The notes under the pieces: generated by a model | Databases searched by the model: none | What the model saw: the letters and a program-made list of their open reading frames with translations, nothing else | What the model was told of the DNA's origin: nothing | In this document: positions 1 to 10,524 of the stretch, piece after piece | Position numbering within the stretch: position 1 is the stretch's first letter | How the letters are laid out: the number at the start of each line of letters is the position of its first letter | DNA from: Jejudonia soesokkakensis | GTDB lineage: Bacteria > Bacteroidota > Bacteroidia > Flavobacteriales > Flavobacteriaceae | Length of the DNA: 64,000 bases | Direction: 5' to 3' | NCBI RefSeq assembly: GCF_042664795.1 | Contig: NZ_JBHTBN010000001.1 | Location: forward strand, 496,001 to 560,000 | Position numbers and translations under genes: made by a program

Positions 1-3000
1 TGCAGGTGGTCAATTTCAATATGACGCTTATAACTATAGAGTAGGATACACTGGTGACCCAAATTGGGGTGGTGGTGATGTAGAAGTAATACTTTATGAT
101 ACAAGCGGAGGATTTATTCGAGCAACTAGACCTTTAACCGGAACGCCTGGTGGAAATACTGGTGGAGTAAATGGTAACCCTTCTACTCCTGGTTCAGAAT
201 ATGCTAATTGGGAAAATGGAATTTGGAACACCTTTACTTTTAATCTAGACACTACAGATTTTACATTGAATAATGGAGCTGTTTCAGTGGCAGCAGTATT
301 AGCGGATTTAGACCAAATTGCCATACGAATGGAATTTGTAAATGGAGGAAATTCAGGTTCATGCTCAGATGTCGAATACTACGCACTAGATAATATTATT
401 TTTGTAAGTCCTGGAGTTTGTAATACAGATACTGATAATGATGGCATTAATGATGATTTGGATTTAGACGCAGATAATGATGGAATTTATGACGTTATTG
501 AAGCAGGCTTAGGAGCTTTTGACACCAATAATGATGGTGTTATTAACTCTACAGATTCAGGTTTTATTGATGCAAATAATGATGGTACGGATGACAGAAT
601 AGGTGTAGTGACATTACCTGATAGCGATGGTGATGGAATTCCAGATTATAGAGATTCAGACAGTGATAACGATGGTTGTAGTGATGCAGATGAAGCATAT
701 GCAACAGTAGGGACTGATGCTGATGGAAATGGGTATTTTGGAACAGGAAATCCTCCACCTACTAACAGTAGTAATGGTACTGTATCCGCAGCGCCATATA
801 ATCCTACAAATGTCAATGACACAACAAATGCTGGGTCAGATTCTGACTCTGATGGTATAGCAGATTTTTGCGATCCAGATAGTGATAATGATGGAAATCC
901 AGATGTGACAGATCCAAACCCCGCTACACCAACTGCCATAAACGATAGTGGAAATGCAACGGCTGGACTTCCTTCAACGATACAAATTTTAAGCAACGAT
1001 GATTTTACCGATAATACAGATGATAACGGAGATCCAAATAATAATAGCGCTACAAGTGTAACGAATATTACTACGGTAGTTGGGGTAAATACAACTGCCA
1101 TGGGAACGATTGCATACGACCCTGCCACTGGAGAACTTACGTATACGCCTACATTTGCTGAAGGTGGCACAACAGTTACTATAGAGTACCGAGTTTGCAA
1201 TGATGTAAATGGAGATAGTCCAGGTACAACAACCGATGATGTATGTGATACTGCTGTTGCTACTATTATGGTTGCGTTTGGTGACGAAGATGGTGATGGC
1301 GTACCAGACAATTTAGATGAATGCCCAGGCTTTGATGACAACACCAATAATGATGGTGATGCACTAGCAGATGGTTGTGATGATGATGATGATAATGATG
1401 GTATTATTGATACTGCTGAAAGTGGCGGGAATGATCCAAATGGAGATGAAGATGGAGATGGTATTCCTAATTTTATGGATGATACAGACGATGATCCTGG
1501 AAATACATTAGGAGATGGAAGTACAACTGTTTATGGTGGGGCAGACGCAAACGGAGACGGTATACAAGATGTTTATGACTTTGATAATGACGGTATCCCA
1601 AACTTTTTAGACCTGGACTCAGATAATGACGGATTATATGACGTATTAGAAGCTGGATTCCCAGATGGAGATAATAATGGAATTGCAGATGGTCCAATTA
1701 ATGCAACCACTGGTATTCCAGCTACAGGCGGAGGAACTCCGACCGATAGTGGTCCAACGGCCGGCACTACAGATTTCCTTGATTTAGATAGTGACGAAGA
1801 CGGATGTAGTGATGCTAATGAATTTTTTAACGATTCAAATGCAGATGGTGGCGACGGAGGTTCTTTTGGAACTGGCGAACCGCAAGTAGGTGTTAATTCT
1901 GATGGTACCGTAATTGGTGCTACTTATGGGACTGCAGTCGATGCAGCAGATACTGATACTAACGCAACTGCAGATTATACTGAAGAAGGCCCTGAGTTTG
2001 ATACTGATGGTATTGCTAATGCGTGTGATTTAGATGATGATGGTGATGGGAATCCAGACGCTCAGGATCCAAACCCGAATGTTGCAACGGTTGCTCCAGA
2101 TACTGGGATGACAGATTTTATGACTCCGGTTACTGTAAATGTATTAGACAATGATGATTACTTACCGAATAACGATACGAACAATGTAGGAACGACGAGC
2201 ATTACGTTGGCTGCTTTTGTAGCTGCACCAGGTCTTACGGAGGCTATGGGAACAGTAGTGTTTGATCCTGCAACGGGTACGGCTACGTATACTCCGGATG
2301 CTGCGGAAGATGGAGAAGTAACATTTTACTATGAGGTATGTAGTGATGATGGAGTTACAACAGCTCCAAACAATGTAGTATGTATGACTACTACGGTAAC
2401 AATTACTGTGGATGGTTCAGACAATGACAATGATGGGGTACCAGATGGGTTAGATTTAGATGATGACAACGATGGAATATTAGATACTGCAGAGAATGAT
2501 TTAGGTTTAGATCCGAGTGATGATAATGACAGTGATGGGATCCCTAACTGGCAGGATGCTGATGATCGTGGAGATGGAACTCCGGCTGCTTGTGTAGATA
2601 CAACGCCTAATGATGGAGTGTGTGATATGTTAGATCCGGCGTATGATTTTGATGGCGATGGAGTACCAAATCACTTCGATCTTGACAGTGATAATGACGG
2701 GTTATATGATGTAACAGAGACAGGCGGAACGGATGCTAACAATGATGGTTTGGCAGATGATACCGATGGTGATACGACCAATAACAATGGTGTTCCGAAT
2801 TCTTCCAATGGAGGGGCTGGTATAGTAACTCCGACCGATAGTGGTCCCACACCTGGAACTCCAGACTTTTTAGATGTAGATAGTGATGAAGATGGTTGTA
2901 GTGATGCCAATGAGGCGTATAACGATAGTAATGCCGATGGTGGTGATGGCGGACAGTATGGAACGGGTGATCCACTTACATTATCAGGTGGCGGAGTAGA

Positions 3001-6000
3001 TGCCAACGGAGCAGTGACTGCTTCGGGAGCGTATCCAGCCCTTTCATCTACCTTCCCTGCAGATACGGATACTAACGCAACTGCAGATTATACTGAAGAA
3101 GGCCCTGAGTTTGATACTGATGGTATTGCTAATGCGTGTGATTTAGATGATGATGGTGATGGGAATCCAGACGCTCAGGATCCAAACCCGAATGTNNNNN
3201 NNNNNNNNNNNNNNNNNNNNNNNNNNNNNNNNNNNNNNNNNNNNNNNNNNNNNNNNNNNNNNNNNNNNNNNNNNNNNNNNNNNNNNNNNNNNNGGTGGTG
3301 ATGGCGGACAGTATGGAACGGGTGATCCACTTACATTATCAGGTGGCGGAGTAGATGCCAACGGAGCAGTGACTGCTTCGGGAGCGTATCCAGCCCTTTC
3401 ATCTACCTTCCCTGCAGATACAAACGGAAACAGCATTTCTAATCACTTAGAAGATGGTCCAGATTTCGACATGGATGGACAAGTAGACGGATGTGACAAT
3501 GATGATGATGGAGATGGTGATCCAGATGTATCAGATCCAGATCCACAAGATCCTTGTATTTATGATCCATCTAATCAGGAGTATTCTAATACTTCTCTTT
3601 CCTATCAAAATTTAGATTGTGATGGTGACGGAGTAACCAATGGCGATGAGATAGATCCAGATGGTAATGGTATCGACGAAGGTAATGGTACAGATCCATT
3701 AGACCCATGTAGTTTTAATCTAGATGATCAAAATTATACTTTAACAACTCAAGAGTTTAAAGACTTAGACTGTGATGGAGATGGAGTAACTAATGGAAAT
3801 GAAATTGATCCTGACGGAAATGGTATTGATGAAGGAAATGGTACAGATCCATTAGATAATTGTAGTCTTGTATACACAGATCAAACTGTTGACCCAAGTA
3901 CAGCATGGATAGATGGTGATTGTGATGGTGACGGAGTAACCAATGGTCAAGAGGTTATAGATGATACAGATCCCACAGATCCATGTGAGTATGATTCAGA
4001 TAGTCAAGATACTGCAACAACAAGTGCGGTGTGGGATGCTTTAGATTGTGATGGAGATGGCGTGACGAATGGCGATGAAATAGATGATATGACAGACCCA
4101 TTAGATGAATGTAGCTTAGACTATACAAGTCAGACAATAACGCCAAGCGCAGCTTGGTTAGCAGGAGATTGTGATGGCGATGGCGTAACGAATGGCGATG
4201 AAGTTTCAGATGATACCGATCCAACGGATCCTTGTGAATATGATCCGGCAAGTCAAGATGTAACAACTGTTTCTTCGGAATGGGAAACATTGGATTGTGA
4301 TGGCGACGGAGTAACCAATGGAGATGAAGTTTCCGACGGAACAGATCCACTAGACGAATGTAGCTTGGATGTTACAAGTCAGACTGTTGATCCAAGTACA
4401 GCATGGATAGATGGAGATTGTGACGGAGATGGAGTAACCAATGGTGATGAAGTGATAGATGGTACAGATCCTGTAGATCCTTGTGAATATATGGCAAGTA
4501 GTATCTCTGGTCCTCAGAGTGCTGCATGGGAAGCTTTAGATTGTGATGGTGACGGAGTAACCAACGGACAAGAAGTAGCAGATGGAACAGATCCACTAGA
4601 TGAATGTAGCTTAGACTATACAAGTCAGGATACAACTGCAAGTCCAACTTGGTTAACAGGAGATTGTGATGGCGATGGCGTAACGAATGGCGATGAAGTT
4701 TCAGATGATACCGATCCAACGGATCCTTGTGAATATGATCCGGCTAGTCAAGATGTAACAACTGTTTCTTCGGAATGGGAAGCACTGGATTGTGATGGCG
4801 ACGGAGTAACCAATGGAGATGAAGTTTCCGACGGAACAGATCCACAAGACGAATGTAGCCTGAATGTTACAAGTCAAACAGTATCTCCAAGTCCAACTTG
4901 GATAGATGGAGATTGCGACGGAGATGGAGTAACCAATGGTGATGAAGTGATAGATGGTACAGATCCTGTAGATCCTTGTGAATATATGGCAAGTAGTATC
5001 TCTGGTCCTCAGAGTGCTGCATGGGAAGCTTTAGATTGTGATGGTGACGGAGTAACCAACGGACAAGAAGTAGCAGATGGAACAGATCCACTAGATGAAT
5101 GTAGCTTAGACTATACAAGTCAGGATACAACTGCAAGTCCAACTTGGTTAACAGGAGATTGTGATGGCGATGGCGTAACGAATGGCGATGAAGTTTCAGA
5201 TGATACCGATCCAACGGATCCTTGTGAATATGATCCGGCTAGTCAAGATGTAACAACTGTTTCTTCAGAATGGGAAGCACTGGATTGTGATGGAGATGGC
5301 GTAACCAATGGAGATGAAGTTTCCGACGGTACAGATCCACTAGACGAATGTAGCCTGGATGTTACAAGTCAGACTGTTGATCCAAGTACAGCATGGATAG
5401 ATGGAGATTGCGACGGAGATGGAGTTACCAACGGTGATGAAGTGATAGATGGTACAGATCCTGTAGATCCTTGTGATTTTATGTTAGAGAATGCGACGGT
5501 TCCAATGACTCCTGAATGGGAAGCACTGGATTGTGATGGAGATGGAGTTACTAATGGTGATGAACTAAATGACGGAACCGATCCTTTAGACCCATGTGAT
5601 TTCTTAGTGGCAAGTCAAACACTTCCAACTACTGGTGACTTTATGTTAGCCGATTGTGATGGGGATGGTGTGACAAATCAAGACGAAATCAATGATGGAA
5701 CAGATCCAACAGATCCTTGTGACTTTGTACAGACTAGTCAGGACTATACAATAACTACTCAAGAATTCCAAAACCTAGATTGTGATGGTGACGGAGTTAC
5801 AAATGGGAATGAAATAGATCCAGACGGAAATGGTATAGACGATGGTAATGGTACCGACCCATTAGACGAGTGTAGTTTAGAGTATACAGATCAAACCGTA
5901 ACGCCAAGCCAAGCTTGGTTAACAGGAGACTGTGATGGTGATGGAGTAACCAATGGTCAAGAAGTTATAGATGATACCGACCCTACAGATCCATGTGACT

Positions 6001-6899
6001 ATGATCCGGACAGTCAAGATCTTACTACAATTAGTTTTGAATTTGATCAATTAGATTGTGATGGCGACGGAGTTCTTAATGGTGATGAAATCGATGATGG
6101 AACAGATCCTAATGATCCTTGTGATTTTGTATTGACAAGTCAAAGTGTTGCGCCTTCAGATGAATGGAATATGTTAGACTGTGATAACGACGGGTTAACG
6201 AATGAAGAGGAAGTAACTATTGGTACAGATCCATTAGATGAAGATACTGACGGAGACGGTGTCATAGACGGAGATGAAGTTAATGACAATACAGACCCAT
6301 TGGATGAATGTGATTTGGTATTTGAGAATCAATCGGTCACTCCTTCAGATGAGTGGTTTACATTGGATTGTGATGGTGATGGTGTAACAAACGATCAGGA
6401 AATAGAGGATGAAACAGACCCAACAGACCTTTGCAGCTTTAATTGTGAGAGTATAAATCTAGAAATTGTGAGTCAGGAATTCCTGGATGCAGACTGCGAT
6501 GGAGATGGGATCTCTAACGGTGATGAATTGAGTGATGATGATGATGATGGATTGTGCGATTTTAATGAAGACAACAATGGAGATCCAAACGATGATGTAA
6601 CGATTTTCGATATTATTACTCCAAACGGCGATGGACTAAACGATGTATTTACCATTAGAGGATTACAAAATTTCCCAGATAATACTGTTGAAATTTACAA
6701 CCGATGGGGAGTGTTGGTATTCGATACTGTAGGATATGGTCAAAGCAACAATTTCTTTAGAGGGTTCTCTGATGGAAGATCGACCATAGACAGAGATGAA
6801 GCATTGCCAGTTGGTACGTATTATTACATAGTTAATTATGTGAATGATGCTGGTGAAACAGTACGTCTTGCAGGTCCATTATACATTAATAGAAAATAA
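1..6899 (+). CDS. Giant T9SS-exported surface protein with Ca-binding repeats (5' partial, interrupted by N gap)
   Basis: Seen: the frame is open from base 2 with no start, so the N-terminus lies outside the window. The first ~140 residues look like a beta-rich lectin-like domain. Then come thrombospondin type 3-like DxDxDG repeats, with two cadherin/Ig-like modules near 930-1280 and 2090-2420. From about 3600 to 6590 there are 23 repeats of ~41-52 residues built on CDGDGVTNGDE with a DPC/DEC second half. The last ~95 residues (ITPNGDGLNDVF, YNRWGVLVF) match the gliding-motility-associated C-terminal domain (TIGR04131/CHU_C). Known: that domain sends proteins through type IX secretion, and PorP/SprF partners are usually encoded next to such genes. 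Inferred: a Ca-stiffened cell-surface adhesin. The reading phase changes across the Ns at 3196-3293 because the gap length is wrong, not because of a real frameshift. Adhesin function is not proven. Confidence 0.9.
1955..3066 (+). repeat. 1,113-bp direct repeat unit, second copy broken by the gap
   Basis: The unit spans one TSP3/Ig-like module set (371 codons). Its left end (1955-2082) recurs exactly at 3068-3195 and its right end (2939-3066) recurs exactly at 3294-3421. Identity stops abruptly at each outer edge. The missing middle of the second copy is inferred, not seen. Confidence 0.85.
3196..3293. other. Assembly gap (98 Ns)
   Basis: The Ns fall inside the giant repeat protein. The 128 bases before the gap (3068-3195) are identical to 1955-2082, and the 128 bases after it (3294-3421) are identical to 2939-3066. 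The frame needs a true length of 1 mod 3, but 98 is 2 mod 3. The matching interval 2083-2938 is 856 bp, which is 1 mod 3, so the gap most likely hides a second copy of it. Confidence 0.97.
4406..5395 (+). repeat. Two tandem ~495-bp near-identical copies (4406-4900, 4901-5395)
   Basis: Each copy encodes four Cys-paired DxDxDG repeats (165 residues). The two copies agree at almost every base, far more than neighbouring repeats do, so this is a recent in-frame duplication or a homogenised block. Copy number could also be mis-assembled here. Confidence 0.85.
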
Positions 6900-6913
6900 A
6901 TTATATAAAATAT

Positions 6914-6941
6914 CCTGTCGGAAAATTATGCTTTCGGCAGG
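6914..6941 (+). other. Intercistronic hairpin
   Basis: Between the giant surface protein and the PorP/SprF gene, arms CCTG/CAGG and GAAA/TTTC pair around a 7-base loop with a small internal mismatch. No T tract follows, so it is more likely an RNA-processing or partial-readthrough element than a terminator. Confidence 0.35.
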
Positions 6942-6957
6942 TTAAATAATCATAACT

Positions 6958-7902
6958 ATGAGAAAATTATATATAACTGTTTTAGCACTGTTGTCTCTTG
7001 GGTTTTATTCTGAAAATTCTCAGGCACAACAAGATGCACAGTACACGCAATATATGTACAATACATTGAGCTTTAATCCTGCTTACGCAGGGGCGAGAGA
7101 TGTTCTGAGTTTTGTGGGAATATATCGCAGTCAATGGGTGGGTCTTGAAGGAGCGCCTAGAACTTTTACTGCATCATTACATTCTCCTATTGGAGAGCGT
7201 GTAGGATTAGGATTGAATGTGACCAACGATGAAATATTTATTGCAAGAGAAACATACGTTGATATAGATTTTAGTTATACCATACCAATCTCAGATAACG
7301 GAGGTCAGTTGGCTTTTGGTCTTAAAGGTGGAGCGCATCTATTGGATATTGACTCTAATCGTTTAAATACTGGTGGGTTTAACAGCGGTGATCCCGATGC
7401 AGAAATTAATGTAGACAATAAATTCTCTCCGCAAGTAGGAGTAGGCCTCTACTATTATACCGATAAATTTTATTTGGGTGCAAGTGTTCCTAATTTGATT
7501 GAAACCGAACATTTTGATGACTCTAATAATAGTAATAGCTCTAGTACCGCTTCGGAAAGGGTCAATTACTATTTTATTACAGGATATGCTTTTGATCTTT
7601 CTGAAAATTTAAAGTTCAAACCAGCAGTACTAACAAAATTTGTTAGCGGAGCACCACTCCAAGTTGATGTTTCAGCAAACTTTTTAATCAATGAAAAAAT
7701 AACATTAGGAGCTGCCTATCGATGGAGCGCGGCTTTTAGTGGAATGGTTGGGTTACAGGTTACAGACCAATTACTACTTGGTTTTGCTTATGACAGAGAA
7801 ACAACAGAATTACAACAATACAATGATGGCTCTTTTGAAGTGATGTTACGATACGAACTGTTTAATAGAAAGAAGCGATTAATTTCACCAAGATTCTTTT
7901 AA
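6958..7902 (+). CDS. Type IX secretion system membrane protein, PorP/SprF family
   Basis: Seen: 314 residues with an N-terminal signal peptide (about 1-23, ending NSQAQ), then QYTQYMYNTLSFNPAYAG, the family's hallmark opening, followed by beta-rich sequence to an aromatic-ended C-terminus (SPRFF). Known: PorP/SprF proteins are outer-membrane beta-barrels that assist secretion or anchoring of a neighbouring T9SS substrate; SprF serves SprB in Flavobacterium johnsoniae. Inferred: this one serves the giant repeat protein 58 bases upstream. It is followed 19 bases later by the OmpA-type gene, so the three probably form one operon. Which substrate it serves is inferred from position only. Confidence 0.93.
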   Translation: MRKLYITVLALLSLGFYSENSQAQQDAQYTQYMYNTLSFNPAYAGARDVLSFVGIYRSQWVGLEGAPRTFTASLHSPIGERVGLGLNVTNDEIFIARETYVDIDFSYTIPISDNGGQLAFGLKGGAHLLDIDSNRLNTGGFNSGDPDAEINVDNKFSPQVGVGLYYYTDKFYLGASVPNLIETEHFDDSNNSNSSSTASERVNYYFITGYAFDLSENLKFKPAVLTKFVSGAPLQVDVSANFLINEKITLGAAYRWSAAFSGMVGLQVTDQLLLGFAYDRETTELQQYNDGSFEVMLRYELFNRKKRLISPRFF

Positions 7903-7921
7903 TCGAAAAAAACAATTACAC

Positions 7922-9886
7922 ATGAAAAATTATTTTAAAAAGTCTCTTGTTTTTGTTTTCCTATTTTCCATTTCATTCTCTATTGCTCAGGAGAAGAAGA
8001 TGGCAGATGCAAACCAAGATTTTAATGATTATGCATTTATAGATGCTAGAGAAGCCTACTTAAAAGTGGCAGAGGACGGGTACCGTGACGAGAAACTACT
8101 GGAGCGTCTTGGCGATTCGTATTACTTTACAGCAGATTATAAAAATGCTGCAAAATGGTATGGAGCCTTGTATGATACTTCAGAAAGCATAAAACCTGAA
8201 TATCTATACAGATATGCACTCTCATTAAAGAGTAATCAACAATACAACGCTTCTGATGCGATTATGGAGGAATTTCTAAATGCAAAAGGCTCAGATTATC
8301 GTGCAAAGCTGTACCAAAATGAACGAAACTATTTACAGGAAATCGAACAACAATCTGGCCGATTTGAAATGATGTCTATTGGATTTAATTCCGCCCTTTC
8401 AGATTTTGCCCCTTCTTTTTATCAAGGAAACTTGGTGATTTCTTCCAACAGGAATAAAAATGGCGTGAGCCGACTAATCCATGACTGGAACGACCAACCT
8501 TTTTTAGACCTTTATTTTGTTCCTACAGGAAAAGAAGATTCTTTAGATGACGTGGATAAAATGACAAGCGCAATTAATACAAAATACCATGAGTCGACAT
8601 CGGTCTTTACCAAAGATGGAAATACAATGTATTTCACTCGGAATAATTTTACCGAAGATGATTATAAATCAGACTCGAATGGAACAAATCGTTTAAAACT
8701 GTACAGAGCTAAGAAAAATGGGAAAGGGGACTGGGAAGTTTCAGAATTGCCTTTTAACAATGATGAATATTCAGTGGCGCATCCTGCTTTAAGTAAAGAT
8801 GAAAAAACGTTATATTTTTCAAGTGATATGCCAGGAGGCAAAGGGATGAGTGATTTATATAAAGTTACAATTGAAGGAGATGGTTTTGGTACTCCTGTTA
8901 GTTTAGGTGATGGAATCAATACCGAAGGAAGAGACACGTTTCCTTTTATAAGCTCGGAAGATCGTTTGTATTTTGCTTCAGATGGACATATAGGTCTTGG
9001 AGGTTTGGACGTATTTGTAACCGATAGGGAAGGTGATGGTTTTGGTAATGTATACAATGTAGGGAAACCTATAAACAGTCCTATGGACGATTTTAGTTTT
9101 ATTATTAACGGAACAACAGGATTAGGATATTTTGCAAGTAACAGAGAAGGGGGTGCTGGTGATGATGACATTTACAGTTTTCAAAGGTTAAAGGATCCTA
9201 TGAATAGTAGTACAGCGTGTACTCAAAGGGTAGAAGGGAGTGTGTTGGACAAAGAAAGTAATGAAGCCATAGCGGGTGCCAAAGTAATGCTTCTGAATGA
9301 TAGTGGAGATGTCATTGAGTCTGCACTTTCTGGCGCAGATGGAAGTTTTAGTTTTTTGACTCTTGAATGCTCTAGCCAATACGCTGTACGTTCTTCAAAG
9401 ACAAATTATACAACAGCCGAAAAACCTTTCGCTACTCCAAATTCTTCAGGAGTCATTAAAAAGACACTATTTATGAGTGGGGGAGCAGATCTTGGAGTAA
9501 CCCCTGCAGGGATTGGTACAGATTTAGGGCTCGTTTTAGGACTCAACCCTATCTATTTTGATCTGGATAAGTCAAACATTAGATATGATGCAGAAATAGA
9601 ACTTCGAAAAGTAATCGCAGTAATGAAAACCTATCCATCAATGAACATTGATGTACGGTCACATACAGATAGCCGCGCAGATGATGCCTATAATATGGCG
9701 CTTTCAGAAAGACGTGCAGCTGCAACAGTAGAATATCTAGTAAATAATGGAGGAATTGACCGAAGCAGACTAACAAGCAAAGGATACGGTGAAACACAAT
9801 TAACCAATGGTTGCGTAAACGGAGCAACCTGCGATGAAGGAGCACACCAGCTAAACCGAAGAAGTGAATTTATCATAATTCGGTAA
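7922..9886 (+). CDS. OmpA family protein with TPR-like, PD40 propeller and carboxypeptidase-regulatory domains
   Basis: Seen: 654 residues with a signal peptide to about residue 22 (FSIAQ), an N-terminal helical TPR-like part (~25-140) and WD40-like PD40 strands (~155-425; repeated LYFSSD/LYFASDG motifs). A carboxypeptidase-regulatory Ig-like fold follows (~433-515), then a C-terminal OmpA domain (~540-654) with HTDSRADDAYNMALSERRA and LNRRSE. Known: OmpA domains bind peptidoglycan, and proteins of this architecture are found beside sprF-like genes; P. gingivalis PorE is related. Inferred: it anchors the surface-protein/PorP complex to the cell wall. A strong hairpin terminator follows its stop. 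Confidence 0.93.
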   Translation: MKNYFKKSLVFVFLFSISFSIAQEKKMADANQDFNDYAFIDAREAYLKVAEDGYRDEKLLERLGDSYYFTADYKNAAKWYGALYDTSESIKPEYLYRYALSLKSNQQYNASDAIMEEFLNAKGSDYRAKLYQNERNYLQEIEQQSGRFEMMSIGFNSALSDFAPSFYQGNLVISSNRNKNGVSRLIHDWNDQPFLDLYFVPTGKEDSLDDVDKMTSAINTKYHESTSVFTKDGNTMYFTRNNFTEDDYKSDSNGTNRLKLYRAKKNGKGDWEVSELPFNNDEYSVAHPALSKDEKTLYFSSDMPGGKGMSDLYKVTIEGDGFGTPVSLGDGINTEGRDTFPFISSEDRLYFASDGHIGLGGLDVFVTDREGDGFGNVYNVGKPINSPMDDFSFIINGTTGLGYFASNREGGAGDDDIYSFQRLKDPMNSSTACTQRVEGSVLDKESNEAIAGAKVMLLNDSGDVIESALSGADGSFSFLTLECSSQYAVRSSKTNYTTAEKPFATPNSSGVIKKTLFMSGGADLGVTPAGIGTDLGLVLGLNPIYFDLDKSNIRYDAEIELRKVIAVMKTYPSMNIDVRSHTDSRADDAYNMALSERRAAATVEYLVNNGGIDRSRLTSKGYGETQLTNGCVNGATCDEGAHQLNRRSEFIIIR

Positions 9887-9900
9887 TTCTGAATAAAAAT

Positions 9901-9930
9901 AAAAAATCCCGCTACTAGCGGGATTTTTTT
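9901..9930. terminator. Bidirectional intrinsic terminator
   Basis: An 8-bp perfect stem ATCCCGCT/AGCGGGAT with a 3-base loop is flanked by A and T runs on both sides. It separates the plus-strand OmpA-family gene from minus-strand small lipoprotein genes, so it can serve both directions. Confidence 0.93.
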
Positions 9931-9949
9931 ATGGGATTTGTTGACAAGA

Positions 9950-10180
9950 TTAATCGTCATCGCCATTTACATCATCCGTATTATTGATTTCTTCATCAAT
10001 TTCCTGTCCTGCGTTGTCCGCAGCGTTTTCGATTTCATCTCCAGCTCTTTCAAGATTGTTTTCTGCGTCTTGTGCAGCAGATTCTACAGTGTCTTCTGCT
10101 TTTTCTTCTGTAGTTTCTCTACATGAAGAAATAGAAACGATTAAAGCTAATGCTGCAAATGTGGTAACTAATTTTCTCAT
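9950..10180 (-). CDS. Small acidic lipoprotein, SCRE family (copy 1)
   Basis: Seen: 76 residues starting MRKLVTTFAALALIVSISSC, a lipoprotein signal with Cys20 as the likely acylated residue, then RETT and an Ala/Asp/Glu helix with repeats such as ENAADNAGQEI, ending VNGDDD. I chose the ATG at 10180 because it directly begins the signal peptide; a longer upstream reading has no signal. It is a diverged paralogue of 10227-10481, 46 bases upstream. Inferred: a membrane-anchored, highly negative amphipathic helix facing the periplasm or surface. I do not recognise a function. Confidence 0.8.
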   Translation of the reverse strand: MRKLVTTFAALALIVSISSCRETTEEKAEDTVESAAQDAENNLERAGDEIENAADNAGQEIDEEINNTDDVNGDDD

Positions 10181-10226
10181 TTTCTTTTTGTATTGGTTTA
10201 TATATTTTAGTAAGATACTATTTTTT

Positions 10227-10481
10227 TTAATTATCATCGTCACCATTGACATCATCGGTACCGTCAATTTCTTCTTCGATCTCATCTCCAGCATTTTCAA
10301 TAGCATCTCCTGCGTCTTCGACTGCTTCTTCAATGGCTTCACCTGCTTTTTCGAGGTTATCTTCTGTGTCTTGCGCTGCAGCTTCCAGAGCGTCTTCTGC
10401 TTTTTCACCCGTAGTTTCTCTACACGAAGAAATAGATACGATAAGCGCTAAGGCTGCAAGGGTTGTCATTATTTTTTTCAT
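10227..10481 (-). CDS. Small acidic lipoprotein, SCRE family (copy 2)
   Basis: Seen: 84 residues, signal peptide plus lipobox ALIVSISSC (Cys20), then RETTGEKAEDALEAAAQD and a run of Ala/Glu/Asp helix in about 7- to 11-residue steps (EKAGEAIEEAVEDAGDAIENAG), ending DVNGDDDN. The signal peptide and tail are nearly identical to those of copy 1, so the pair is a tandem duplication. It lies 43 bases downstream of the DUF4130 gene in the same direction and could be read from the same transcript. Function unknown. Confidence 0.82.
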   Translation of the reverse strand: MKKIMTTLAALALIVSISSCRETTGEKAEDALEAAAQDTEDNLEKAGEAIEEAVEDAGDAIENAGDEIEEEIDGTDDVNGDDDN

Positions 10482-10524
10482 TATTGGTTGGTTTTAAATT
10501 AGTAATGGTTAAAAATACCAAAAT

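Noticed and set aside
646..1347. Long minus-strand open frames across the Ca-repeat gene (also around 3955-5214)
   Set aside because: Mirror frames of repeated Asp/Gly codons, with His/Leu- or Ser/Val-rich nonsense and no family motifs.
3147..3300. Apparent frameshift or second gene at the gap
   Set aside because: The phase change is explained by a wrong N count; flanking repeats show one protein.
4406..5395. CRISPR-like direct repeats
   Set aside because: Repeats are coding, in frame, 123-126 bp period, with no unique spacers or cas genes.
9950..10408. 152-residue version of the first small lipoprotein
   Set aside because: The extra N-terminus overlaps the neighbouring gene antisense-in-phase and hides the lipoprotein signal; start set at 10180.
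9938..10451. Plus-strand Phe/Cys- and Ser-rich small proteins opposite the lipoproteins
   Set aside because: Antisense of real lipoprotein genes; no signals or conservation.
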